Positions 42,777 to 50,994 of a DNA stretch of 64,000 nucleotides are shown piece after piece; position 1 is the first letter of the stretch; each line of letters starts with the position of its first letter. The stretch spans positions 1 to 64,000 of the forward strand of contig DLHY01000152.1 in the NCBI GenBank assembly GCA_002483445.1, written 5' to 3'. The translations under genes and the position numbers were made by a program. This DNA is from Blastocatellia bacterium UBA7656 (GTDB lineage: Bacteria; Acidobacteriota; Blastocatellia; UBA7656). The notes under the pieces are model-generated. The model made no database searches, was not told the DNA's origin, and was given only the letters and a program-made list of their open reading frames with translations.

Positions 42777-44897
42777 ATGATTTCTGCCCGTCTTCAACGC
42801 TTTTACTTTTTTCTTTGCATATCACTATCAATAATCGCTTCTTTCTGCGTGCTCCTCTGGCTCATAACCCGTTCGGCCTCGCAGGCGGCTACAGGCCCGA
42901 TGTTTTCACAATTGCAGAAATTGACTGCGCCGGACGGCGGGCCGAATAACCTCTTCGGCAACTCAGTCGCCATCAGCGGCGATACTGCCATCGTTGGCGC
43001 TTTCGCACACGGAGGGCCTTTGCCCGACGAAGCCGGAGACGGAGCGGCGTATATATTCGTCAATGCAGGTGGCGTGTGGAGCCTCCAGCAGAAGCTGCTC
43101 CCACCAGGTGGGCCGTTTCTTAAGGGTTTCGGTGCATCAGTCGCAATCGACGGCGATACGCTCGTGGTCGGCGCCCCCGGTGTAGATTTGACTGGGGCCG
43201 CATACGTGTTCGTGAGAGCCGCCGGGGTGTGGAGCCAGCAGCAGAAGCTGACGGCATCGGACGCGGCGTCGGGCGATGCTTTCGGCACCTCTCTGGCAAT
43301 CAGCGGCGATACAGTGATCGTTACCGCTAGATTTGACCATGTAGGAGCGAATTTGTCTCAAGGCTCGGCCTATGTATTTGTGAGATCAGGCGGGTTGTGG
43401 AGCGAACAGCAGAAGCTGACCGCATCGGACGGTGGAATGAGTGACTTCTTTGGCAACTCAGCCGCCATCAGTGGCAACACTATCGTCATTGGGGCTCAAT
43501 TTGCCAATGTGGTGGGGAAGGCGGATCAAGGCTCGGCTTATGTATTTGTGAGAGCCGCCGGGGTGTGGAGCGAGCAGCAGAAGCTGACCGCATCGGACGG
43601 CGCGGAGTTTGACCATTTCGGCGAATCAGTCGCCATCAACGACGATACCATCGTCGTTGGCGCTTCCGGTGACGATGCAGGGGCGGGTGCGTTCCAGGGA
43701 TCGGCTTATGTGTTTGCGAGAACGAGCGGGGTGTGGAGCGAGCAGCAGAAGCTGACCTCATCAGATGCGGGGGGGGGTGACGGGTTCGGTTCATCAGCCG
43801 CCATCAGCGGCGAGACGATCGTCGTTAGCGCTCCTCGGAAGCAGATAGGAGGGAATCCATTCCAAGGTGCAGCCTATGTGTTTGTGAAAGCGGGCGGGGT
43901 GTGGAGCGAGCAGCAGAAGTTGATTGCCTCGGACGGAAAAAAGGCTGACGGGTTCGGCACATCAGTCGCCATCGACGGCGAGACGATTGTCGCTGGCGCT
44001 CCCTTTGACCCGGTAGGGGGGAACGACGATCAAGGCTCGGCTTATATCTTCATGCCCAACACTCCTCCCGCTATCACCGCTTCACCTGTCACACTTCAGC
44101 AGGGACGAGCGATCAACGACACAAACATCGCCACTGTCTCCGACAATGAGCAGGCTGCCTCCCTGCTTAACGTCTCAGTCGTCTCAGGCGGCACTGCCAC
44201 AGGCATCACTCTCACGAACATCGTCAACATCGGCGGCGCGATCACCGCCGACGTGGCGGCAACCTGCGCGGCAACGGGCGGGACGGTGCGGCTGCGCGTG
44301 ACCGATACAGGCGGCTTTACGAGTGAAGCCGATCTTCAAGTCAACATCACTCCGAACGATCCGCCTGTGATCACCTGTCCGCCGAATTTGATCGCGAAGG
44401 CGGCAACACCCGGCAGCGCAATGTCGATGATCATTTATCCGCTGCCTACTGCTACGGACGACTGCGGCGTGATGAGCGTAGTGTGCAATCCGCCTTCAGG
44501 CTCATCATTCCCGGCGGGGACGACGACCGTCACCTGCACTGCGACCGACACGACAGGAAACACCGCGCGGTGCAGTTTCATCATCACCCTCTTCGATGTC
44601 TGCCTTCAGGATGATTCCAACCCCGCTCGCTCGATGCTCTTCATCAGTTCAGGCCCACAGGCGGGCGAATACCGCTTCTGCTGCGGAGGCGCGATGAAAA
44701 CCGGCAGAGGAGTTGTCGCAAGAAAAGGGAACACCTTCACCCTCGCTCACAACACTGCTGACCTCAGAGTGCAGGCCACAGTCGACAGCAGCACTGCGAG
44801 AGGCTCGGCCCTGCTGCAATCTCCTCCCGGCTCTGCGCCCTGCTCGATTACCGACAGGAACATAAGAGACAACTCATGTGGCTGCGGCGGCAGTTAG
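42777..44897 (+). CDS. Secreted FG-GAP seven-bladed propeller with HYR repeat and CCGG C-terminal module
   Basis: 706 residues from the ATG at 42777 (AGGAGG upstream at seven-base spacing). The signal peptide is FYFFLCISLSIIASFCVLLW. Seven near-identical repeats follow, each with FG-x-S-x-A-I, (I/V)VGA, GSAYVFVR and GVWSEQQKL, so one complete seven-bladed FG-GAP propeller. A cadherin-like or Big-like domain (PVTLQQGRAINDTNIATVSD) comes next, then one HYR repeat (PPVITCPPNLIAKA to CSFIITLFD). The end is the ~95-residue module with YRFCCGGAMKTGRG, shared with the giant HYR protein. It is probably surface-bound, for adhesion or matrix contact. The high similarity of blades suggests recent duplication. 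Confidence 0.88.
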   Translation: MISARLQRFYFFLCISLSIIASFCVLLWLITRSASQAATGPMFSQLQKLTAPDGGPNNLFGNSVAISGDTAIVGAFAHGGPLPDEAGDGAAYIFVNAGGVWSLQQKLLPPGGPFLKGFGASVAIDGDTLVVGAPGVDLTGAAYVFVRAAGVWSQQQKLTASDAASGDAFGTSLAISGDTVIVTARFDHVGANLSQGSAYVFVRSGGLWSEQQKLTASDGGMSDFFGNSAAISGNTIVIGAQFANVVGKADQGSAYVFVRAAGVWSEQQKLTASDGAEFDHFGESVAINDDTIVVGASGDDAGAGAFQGSAYVFARTSGVWSEQQKLTSSDAGGGDGFGSSAAISGETIVVSAPRKQIGGNPFQGAAYVFVKAGGVWSEQQKLIASDGKKADGFGTSVAIDGETIVAGAPFDPVGGNDDQGSAYIFMPNTPPAITASPVTLQQGRAINDTNIATVSDNEQAASLLNVSVVSGGTATGITLTNIVNIGGAITADVAATCAATGGTVRLRVTDTGGFTSEADLQVNITPNDPPVITCPPNLIAKAATPGSAMSMIIYPLPTATDDCGVMSVVCNPPSGSSFPAGTTTVTCTATDTTGNTARCSFIITLFDVCLQDDSNPARSMLFISSGPQAGEYRFCCGGAMKTGRGVVARKGNTFTLAHNTADLRVQATVDSSTARGSALLQSPPGSAPCSITDRNIRDNSCGCGGS

Positions 44898-45069
44898 ATT
44901 CACTCTCGAAGTGGAGATAAGGAAGATTTAGTTCAGCGGGCGACAAAGAGATTCGTTGTCGAAGAGCGAATTAGCAAGGGCGACCGCCTTTGAGGCGGCA
45001 CCGTTCACCGGGCCACTCGCTTTGCCGGGTGTCCGACACTTAAACCAATTTAAGCGAAAGGAGAAAACC

Positions 45070-45603
45070 ATGACTATTTGCAGTTCCACCATAGATCAAG
45101 TGAACATAATATCGCAACTAGCCGACCCAGTTGGACATATAACGGCAATAACCGCCCACGTAGTAAGCATTGGCGAGTACGGTGTTGTGATAGGAGATTT
45201 CCCAACCATAGTTGAATCCCAGATACAGACTTTCAATCGGGATATTACGTTGGCTTTCGATGGAACCAACTATTGGTTTGGCTATGTGCTATGGGTCAAA
45301 TTCCCGCACGACCGAGGCGGACCAGTGGCTTTGACTTATAACGGCGACCAACAGAAGGTCACTATGACTCCATACATTACAGGATCCGCCCGGGCTAATC
45401 AGATATGGGGAATGCGAGTGCAGAACAGGGAAGGATATTATGTAATCCAATCCTACAACTACGGAGACGACGAGGTTATGGACATTCAAAAGGGAGTGGC
45501 AAAACCCGGCACGCCGATCATCACGTTTCATTATCACGACGGAAAGAATCAACGATGGCAGTACAGGCCGGCCATTCCACTCGTGATCGAACCAGATCGC
45601 TGA
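45070..45603 (+). CDS. Ricin-B-lectin-like small protein, orphan
   Basis: 177 residues from the ATG at 45070 with AAAGGAG six bases upstream. There is no signal peptide. The C-terminal 90 residues read like a ricin-type beta-trefoil segment: YYVIQSYNYGDDEVMDIQKG with PGTPIITFHYHDGKNQRWQY, containing the QxW motif (QRW) that defines ricin B repeats. The N-terminal half is unassigned. The base composition is visibly richer in A and T than that of its neighbours, and the codons are atypical, so it may be acquired. Carbohydrate binding is likely; its place in the cell is unclear. It could be released by other means or be a toxin-like effector. Confidence 0.65.
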   Translation: MTICSSTIDQVNIISQLADPVGHITAITAHVVSIGEYGVVIGDFPTIVESQIQTFNRDITLAFDGTNYWFGYVLWVKFPHDRGGPVALTYNGDQQKVTMTPYITGSARANQIWGMRVQNREGYYVIQSYNYGDDEVMDIQKGVAKPGTPIITFHYHDGKNQRWQYRPAIPLVIEPDR

Positions 45604-45743
45604 TAAAGCTCAAGCTGTGATCAGTACCGTTTCTCGCGATGGGACAGCCATAGGGTGAAGGGCACCAGGAATCCAGCGATTAGCCCTGCATCACCGACCA
45701 CGAATAACACCTGCGCCTGTTCCTCACCCCGGCGCAGGTCAAG

Positions 45744-45805
45744 GACAGCAGAGACGCCGCAGAGTTTTTCTCTGCCCGCCAGCCGGCGAAGGCGTCTCTG
45801 CTGTC
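45744..45805. repeat. Nested inverted repeat (15-bp perfect arms, inner hairpins)
   Basis: GACAGCAGAGACGCC (744-758) pairs exactly with GGCGTCTCTGCTGTC (791-805, both +45000). Between them lies GCAGAG-TTTTT-CTCTGC (759-775) and a third small GCCAGCCGGC palindrome. A multi-branched RNA or cruciform could form. It lies in the 259-bp gap after the ricin-like gene; the rest of that gap shows nothing recognisable. Confidence 0.7.
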
Positions 45806-45862
45806 GAGTTATGAAAAAGTAATGCGTGATCCGCAGGGTCTTGCGCAGAAGCCATTACACGA

Positions 45863-46273
45863 ATGACAGAGAACGTTGATCCTATATGGACTGCTTTGAT
45901 GAAGCTAATGATAGTCGATGACAACGAGCAGATGCGCAGAACCATTCGAAGCATAGTCGGCGACCTCGTTGAAGAGGTTTACGAATGTGAAGATGGCAAA
46001 GAGGCCATCGCGCTTTATGCCAAGCGGCGACCGGATTGGGTAATAATGGATCTTCGGATGAAAAAGATGGACGGGCTGGAAGCCACAAGGCGAATCACAT
46101 CGTTATTCCCGGATGCTCGAATAGCGATAGTAACCGACTATGACGATTCAGACCTGCGAGAAGCGGCGCGCGAGGCCGGAGCCTGCCAGTATATAAACAA
46201 GCGTCGTCTCTTCGATCTGCGCCCGCTGCTTTCGCCGCAGTCAGACTTGAAGCCGCCTCATCATGTCGAATGA
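45863..46273 (+). CDS. Stand-alone receiver-domain protein (CheY-like)
   Basis: 136 residues, a receiver domain with no output domain. It has the acidic cluster in LMIVDDNE, the phospho-Asp in WVIMDLRMKKMDG, the Thr in IAIVTDYDD and the Lys in YINKRRLF. The conserved aromatic switch residue region reads CQYINK. The ATG at 45863 or the one at 45899 could be the start; neither has a strong ribosome-binding site. It sits about 450 bp before the minor-pilin operon and could control pilus function or motility. That is inference from position alone. Confidence 0.8.
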   Translation: MTENVDPIWTALMKLMIVDDNEQMRRTIRSIVGDLVEEVYECEDGKEAIALYAKRRPDWVIMDLRMKKMDGLEATRRITSLFPDARIAIVTDYDDSDLREAAREAGACQYINKRRLFDLRPLLSPQSDLKPPHHVE

Positions 46274-46753
46274 GGGCTGATGCCCGCAAAGCAACCGATG
46301 CGCTGCTGCATCGCTCGATGAGTGAACATTTGCGCCACAGCGCGTCTGTTGACCTTCTCCCCAATCGCCCTACTCTGCCTGATCAAATATCTCACGACCT
46401 GAAGCGAACAGGCTTCGACAAAGCGCGAAACCAGTTGTTCGAGCGCAGTCAATTTGACTGAAAAACGCGCTTCTGCTATCGAACGCTCGCGATAGTTTTC
46501 ATTCCCCATTCAGGTTTGATTTCGAGCCAATAGTGCAAGCCAGTATTTCCGCAAATTTTCCTGCGTCGAGCGCCGACGTGCGAGTCCATTCACTTTGCCA
46601 ACACTCGGTCGTTTTGATGATCAAGTCTGATGTGAGGCAGATGTGTGACAACAGACACCACAATCGATGATGTCATTTTGATGGCATACCTGTTGCACCA
46701 CTCAGTGTTCGGATGCGATGAAATCGCTCCGCTGGCAGGTTGGGAGTAAGACA
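46274..46753. other. Leader region of the minor-pilin operon
   Basis: 480 bp with no gene I can support; a 63-codon frame at 46270-46461 has no recognisable features. The right part carries the sigma-54-like site and the ribosome-binding site GGGAG before 46754. Confidence 0.5.
46682..46697 (+). promoter_or_regulatory. Sigma-54-type (-24/-12) promoter
   Basis: TGGCATACCTGTTGCA matches the TGGCAC-N5-TTGC consensus, with GG and GC exactly 10 bp apart. It lies 56 bp before the start of the first minor-pilin gene. Sigma-54 control of pilin genes is well known (for example pilA with PilS/PilR in Pseudomonas and Myxococcus). The required enhancer-binding protein is not in the window. Confidence 0.65.
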
Positions 46754-47422
46754 ATGAAGAATGACAGAAAAAAAGAGTTTGGATTCACGCTCGTCGAGGT
46801 CGCTGTCGTGCTGATGATTGCAGGCGTCGTCGTCGCCTTTACCGTTCCCGGCATCACCTCTTCGATGCGCACCTATCGATTGAATTCGGCAGCGCGACAG
46901 ACCATAGACATGCTCAAGCGAGCGAAGACGGAAGCCGTCTCGTCAAGCAACAAGGCCGGTATCGCCGTCGATCTGGCGGGCCGAAGAATAGGCGTCGTCA
47001 AATACAAAGACGATGGCGTGACGGTCGATAGAATCGACTTCGTGCCGCTTCCCGATGGCGTCGAGTTTGAAAGGCCCGAAAAAGAATCGGCTCCTCCCGA
47101 TGGCACGGACGCCGACAGCATAGTGTCGTTCGGCTTCAAAGAGGGGTTTTATCGACAGGACTTCAATTCGCGCGGCTTCCCCACAGTCGCTTCCGGCGCT
47201 GATGTCGTTTCGATCTTCCTGGGAAACGGGAAAGACTATCGCGCAATCACGATGTCGAGCGTGGGAGGCATCCGCACTTATCGCCTTGAACAATACAGTT
47301 GGGTCAACACCCGGTCGAAAAATCCTGAAGCTTCTTCAGACAGCGATCAGGGCAGCGATCAGGGCAGCGGAAAGGGTCAGGGAAAGAGCGGCGATAATCC
47401 TGGAAAGGGGCCGAAGAAATGA
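46754..47422 (+). CDS. GspH/FimT-family minor pilin or pseudopilin
   Basis: 222 residues from the ATG at 46754 (GGGAG upstream). The N-terminus KKEFGFTLVEVAVVLMIAGV is a type IV prepilin signal with cleavage after Gly and Glu at +5, followed by a hydrophobic helix. The GspH/FimT globular part follows (SAARQTIDMLKRAKTEAVSS, then strands such as FNSRGFPTVASGADVVSIFL). The tail is Ser/Asp/Gln/Gly/Lys-rich (SDQGSDQGSGKGQGKSG), an unusual low-complexity end. It heads a four-gene operon with pilV-, pilW- and pilX-like genes and probably forms part of a tip-priming complex. Confidence 0.9.
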   Translation: MKNDRKKEFGFTLVEVAVVLMIAGVVVAFTVPGITSSMRTYRLNSAARQTIDMLKRAKTEAVSSSNKAGIAVDLAGRRIGVVKYKDDGVTVDRIDFVPLPDGVEFERPEKESAPPDGTDADSIVSFGFKEGFYRQDFNSRGFPTVASGADVVSIFLGNGKDYRAITMSSVGGIRTYRLEQYSWVNTRSKNPEASSDSDQGSDQGSGKGQGKSGDNPGKGPKK

Positions 47423-47886
47423 AAGAGACTCAAAACAATCAGGCGGGTTTCACTCTTATCGAAGTGGCAATAGCTTCGCTCATCATGATGGCCGGACTTC
47501 TGGTTCTGGCCTCGCTCTTCACGCTAGCCATTTCGCAAAACAAGATGGTCAAGGGGTACACCACCACGACGGCGCTGGCCCAGCAGAAGCTCGAAGAAAT
47601 AAACGCCATCGAAAAAAATGACGCGCGACTCACCATCGGCGGCGGCCTTACGGAAGAGACGAAAAAAGAGGGCTACTGCGATGTGGTCTACGTCAATCCT
47701 CAAACGGGAACAGTCACCACCACGATTCCCGATGGCGCGACCGCGCTCTATGCCCGCTACTGGATGGTCGAGCCTGACGCGCAGATGGACAGGACTGTGC
47801 TTATCTCTGCGCGAGTAGTCGCGCTTCAACCGAGTCATGGGCGTCAGAGCGAAGAAACCACGCTCACGACCGGGCGCTCATGGTGA
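47419..47886 (+). CDS. PilV/GspI-like minor pilin
   Basis: 155 residues. The prepilin motif is NQAGFTLIEVAIASLIMMAG with Gly before Phe and Glu at +5. A helix follows (LAQQKLEEINAIEKNDARLT), then a short beta region. Matching the type IV pilus PilV role, it helps assemble the pilus tip with FimT, PilW and PilX. The start codon overlaps the previous stop by 4 bp (ATGA), a sign of translational coupling. Confidence 0.88.
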   Translation: MKETQNNQAGFTLIEVAIASLIMMAGLLVLASLFTLAISQNKMVKGYTTTTALAQQKLEEINAIEKNDARLTIGGGLTEETKKEGYCDVVYVNPQTGTVTTTIPDGATALYARYWMVEPDAQMDRTVLISARVVALQPSHGRQSEETTLTTGRSW

Positions 47887-47896
47887 AGGAGGCAAT

Positions 47897-48910
47897 ATGA
47901 CAAGCAGTGAAAAAGGTTTTTCTCTCATAGAGCTTATGATGGCGGCATTCCTGACGGTCGGATTGATGGGCGCGGTGTTCGCTCTGATGAATCAGAACCA
48001 GAACGTCTTCGTGGCTGAATCCGGTGTGACCGACATGAATCAGAACCTTCGCACCGTAGATGATCTGCTCACCCGCGACGTTCAATCGGCAGGCATGGGA
48101 ATGTCTCGAATCAACGGCAGCTTCGCGGCCATCTTTTACACAAACGGAGCGAACGGCTCGCCCGACACGATAATGATCATCAACGGCGATCCGTTCGCGC
48201 CCGAAGCCGAAGTGACCGACCGCGCGGGGGGAAGCGCCGAGCTCTTCTGTATGCCGCCTCCCGATGTGACCGTCACGGGCAACGGCTCGAATCAGACGAT
48301 GACTTATCTGGATGAGGGCGGAAATCCCAAGCCTATCTACAAAGACTCAGCGACCACGGGCATTCATTACATCTGCTACGACGACACCAACGCCATGATA
48401 TTCGATCTGACCAAAGACGGGCAGATAGTCGGCAACGGAGCCAGCGCCCGGCTCAAGCTTCAGCATAATCCGACAAGCTCTCTGAATCCGCCCAGCGTAT
48501 TCGGATCGCTGCTCGACACCCAGGAGCCTGATTACGCCAACGCGCAAATTTCCGTGCTGGGCAGCCTCATCGCATACCGCCTCAATCAGCAGACCGATGA
48601 GCTTGAGCGCACGGAAGATTTGCAAAACTGGTATACGGTCGCGCAGGGCGTAACCAACTTTCAGATCGAATACCGCGTCGTTTCCAGAGACAACACCGGC
48701 CAGATAGTCGAACAGGTGACGAGCGCGCCCACAGACCGACGAGCTATTCGCGCAGTTATCTTCACCATTTCAGCAAAGACGGCGGATTTCGATCCCAGTG
48801 ACAAGGCATACCGGGTGGCGGTGCAGAAATTCGAGGCCGCGCCCCGAAACTTCAACCTCCTCAACAACAATAATCTTAGCTCGAACACCAAGAGCACCTG
48901 GCAGTTCTGA
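47897..48910 (+). CDS. PilW-like minor pilin
   Basis: 337 residues from the ATG at 47897, preceded by AAGGAGG; the frame is open further but the leader then lies too far from the prepilin motif. SSEKGFSLIELMMAAFLTVG is the prepilin signal. LRTVDDLLTRDVQSAGMG is the typical PilW segment after the first helix. A large beta-rich head follows, with cysteines in SAELFCMPPP and HYICYDD that could form a disulfide. It works with PilV and PilX at the pilus tip. Confidence 0.88.
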   Translation: MTSSEKGFSLIELMMAAFLTVGLMGAVFALMNQNQNVFVAESGVTDMNQNLRTVDDLLTRDVQSAGMGMSRINGSFAAIFYTNGANGSPDTIMIINGDPFAPEAEVTDRAGGSAELFCMPPPDVTVTGNGSNQTMTYLDEGGNPKPIYKDSATTGIHYICYDDTNAMIFDLTKDGQIVGNGASARLKLQHNPTSSLNPPSVFGSLLDTQEPDYANAQISVLGSLIAYRLNQQTDELERTEDLQNWYTVAQGVTNFQIEYRVVSRDNTGQIVEQVTSAPTDRRAIRAVIFTISAKTADFDPSDKAYRVAVQKFEAAPRNFNLLNNNNLSSNTKSTWQF

Positions 48911-48921
48911 AGGATAAAGTT

Positions 48922-50946
48922 ATGGAAGGGAATACTCACACAAACACCGAGCGCGGCATGGCGCTCATCACTTCTCTGCTTGCGACGACGATGCTGCTCT
49001 CCCTGGGGCTTGCGGTGGTCTATTCGGCCACTTACGACAACGGGACGACTAAAGCCTATCGCGCAGGCGAGCAGGCATTCTTTTCGGCAGACGCGGGCAT
49101 AGGAATAGCGCGACGGTCGATCACTCAGGCGTTCTCGGAAGAGATCGAAAAGATTCGCAACGGCAAGACCGCCTTTTACAAAAACAACCCGGCGACAAAA
49201 TCCGGCCAGTTCCCCGATGTTCAGGTCATCCCCGATCCCGACACGGTCGATCAAACCAAAGACCCTTTCTATACGGCAGTCTCTGCGCGCGCCGGTGAGC
49301 TTGTGAATGTAGCTGCGCGCGATAATCGCCTCGACGAGTTAAACGGCAGCAGCTTCACCGTCAAGTTCAAACCGCTGACGGGAAGCGTCTCTCTCATCAC
49401 TGCCAGCGCGACCCAGGCGACCGAAGCGATTGTTTTGCGTTATGCGATAGAAGTCACGGGCAAGACTCAGATGGGAGGCAGCGCGACCGTCAACGAGACT
49501 GGGAGGCTTTCCTCGAACATCACGCTTCAGGCCGGCCCTTCGACCCAGGGTTATCGCGATTTCAGTTTCTCCGGCTTCGGAGCCTTCTGGGATGATGGCG
49601 ACCCGGATGTCAATGCGGTGCTGACTCCCGGAACCTTTTCGGGCGCGGTGCATACGAACACGCGGCTGGCGTTTTATTCGGCGTGGCAATACACCTTTCG
49701 CAGCGCAGTCACGCAGGTCGATCCTAAAATCCGATACTGGACTAACAACAAGAACAACACCATCAACATACCGACGACGAGCATAAAAGGAATCACTCTG
49801 AGCAAGGAAGGCTATAAACAGGCTTCCGCAGTGCCGCTTCCGCAAAATACTTTCTCTCAGGAATATGCGGTGATAAATCGCACGGGTATCACGGACAAAA
49901 ATGCGGACGGCTCGCCCGTCGATGCGCCCGCCGTGATACCTAAGGACAGCAAAGGGAATCCGCTTCCCGTATTTGATTCGTCGGGCCGCGTCAATACAGA
50001 CGTGCTGGCGGCGAACCTGCGCAACACTTCGAATCAAAAGCCGACGCTTCAAAGCGGCGCTCTCCCGCAGGGCGTCTACATCTCGTCTTCAGACGGGGCC
50101 AACATCGATGGCGCGGGCATATACGTTCAAGGCGATGTAACTGATTTCCAACTCTATTCCACCAACGGCGATCAGTACTATGTCCTGACTCAGGGCAGCG
50201 CGACCACCACGATTCGCGTCAACTATACGGCGAATCAAACCACGCTCACATCAGGCAAGGTCTCGAAGACCTACACGGGCGTCTTCACCGATATGCAGGA
50301 CCCGACCGCCCCGCGACCGGGCGCGGCGGTTTATGTCGCGGGCAGCATCAACAGCCTTCGTGGAGGCACCAACGGCTCGACCAAAAATCCGGCCATCGCT
50401 TCGAAGACCGCGCTGACCATAACCGCCCAGCGGCATCTGATAGTGACCGGCGACTTGAAATACGCTGACCCGGTAGCGAACTCCGACGGCACACCGGTTT
50501 CCAATATCGATTCGGTTAAAAACGTGCTCGGCCTGTTCACCAATGACGGGAATCTCTTCCTCGACGCGAAGAAAAATTATGTCTCATCAGGGGTGAACAT
50601 AGAGATAAACGCCGCCGTGGTGGCTTTCGACAGCAACACCAAGAACAACAACGGCAAGAGCGAAGGCGGCATCACTTCCCACACCGGCGCGGGCCACGTG
50701 ACGCCCGGCACCAAGGACCGCATACGGCTTGTCGGCAGCGACGTTGAGAAAAACAACAGCCTGGTTGATTACAACTACGCGGACATTTATTTCGATGTGC
50801 GCTTTTCGGGCGGCACATTTCGCCCGCCCTTTTTTCCGGGAACGAATTACGCACTCGGCCCTGAGCCTGTGTCCGGCACAGTCACGATAGCCGCCGTCGA
50901 CGCTGCGGCATCAACCGCTATGTCCTGGTTCCGAGAGTACAAATAG
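48922..50946 (+). CDS. PilX-like pilus assembly protein with large C-terminal domain
   Basis: 674 residues, far longer than PilX of Pseudomonas (about 200). The N-terminus ERGMALITSLLATTMLLSLG is a PilX-type signal without the usual Glu+5. Helical DNGTTKAYRAGEQAFFSADA follows. The long C-terminal part has beta-helix-like text (GALPQGVYISSSDGANIDGA; GNLFLDAKKNYVSSGVNIEI), like DUF4900-type regions in Deinococcus and Acidobacteriota (from memory). It ends just before a strong terminator, so no pilY1 gene follows. It may replace PilY1 as tip adhesin. Confidence 0.8.
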   Translation: MEGNTHTNTERGMALITSLLATTMLLSLGLAVVYSATYDNGTTKAYRAGEQAFFSADAGIGIARRSITQAFSEEIEKIRNGKTAFYKNNPATKSGQFPDVQVIPDPDTVDQTKDPFYTAVSARAGELVNVAARDNRLDELNGSSFTVKFKPLTGSVSLITASATQATEAIVLRYAIEVTGKTQMGGSATVNETGRLSSNITLQAGPSTQGYRDFSFSGFGAFWDDGDPDVNAVLTPGTFSGAVHTNTRLAFYSAWQYTFRSAVTQVDPKIRYWTNNKNNTINIPTTSIKGITLSKEGYKQASAVPLPQNTFSQEYAVINRTGITDKNADGSPVDAPAVIPKDSKGNPLPVFDSSGRVNTDVLAANLRNTSNQKPTLQSGALPQGVYISSSDGANIDGAGIYVQGDVTDFQLYSTNGDQYYVLTQGSATTTIRVNYTANQTTLTSGKVSKTYTGVFTDMQDPTAPRPGAAVYVAGSINSLRGGTNGSTKNPAIASKTALTITAQRHLIVTGDLKYADPVANSDGTPVSNIDSVKNVLGLFTNDGNLFLDAKKNYVSSGVNIEINAAVVAFDSNTKNNNGKSEGGITSHTGAGHVTPGTKDRIRLVGSDVEKNNSLVDYNYADIYFDVRFSGGTFRPPFFPGTNYALGPEPVSGTVTIAAVDAAASTAMSWFREYK

Positions 50947-50962
50947 AGTCCCTTCCTGCTTC

Positions 50963-50994
50963 GCGGGCCGGGTGAGTTCCGGCCCGCCTTTTTT
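50963..50994 (+). terminator. Rho-independent terminator of the pilin operon
   Basis: The stem GCGGGCCGG/CCGGCCCGC is 9 bp perfect with a 7-nt loop, followed by CTTTTTT. It lies 16 bp after the last pilin gene and faces the convergent peptidase gene. Confidence 0.92.

Noticed and set aside
46270..46461. Short frame before the pilin operon
   Set aside because: No ribosome-binding site and no domain. Overlaps antisense frames of equal quality.
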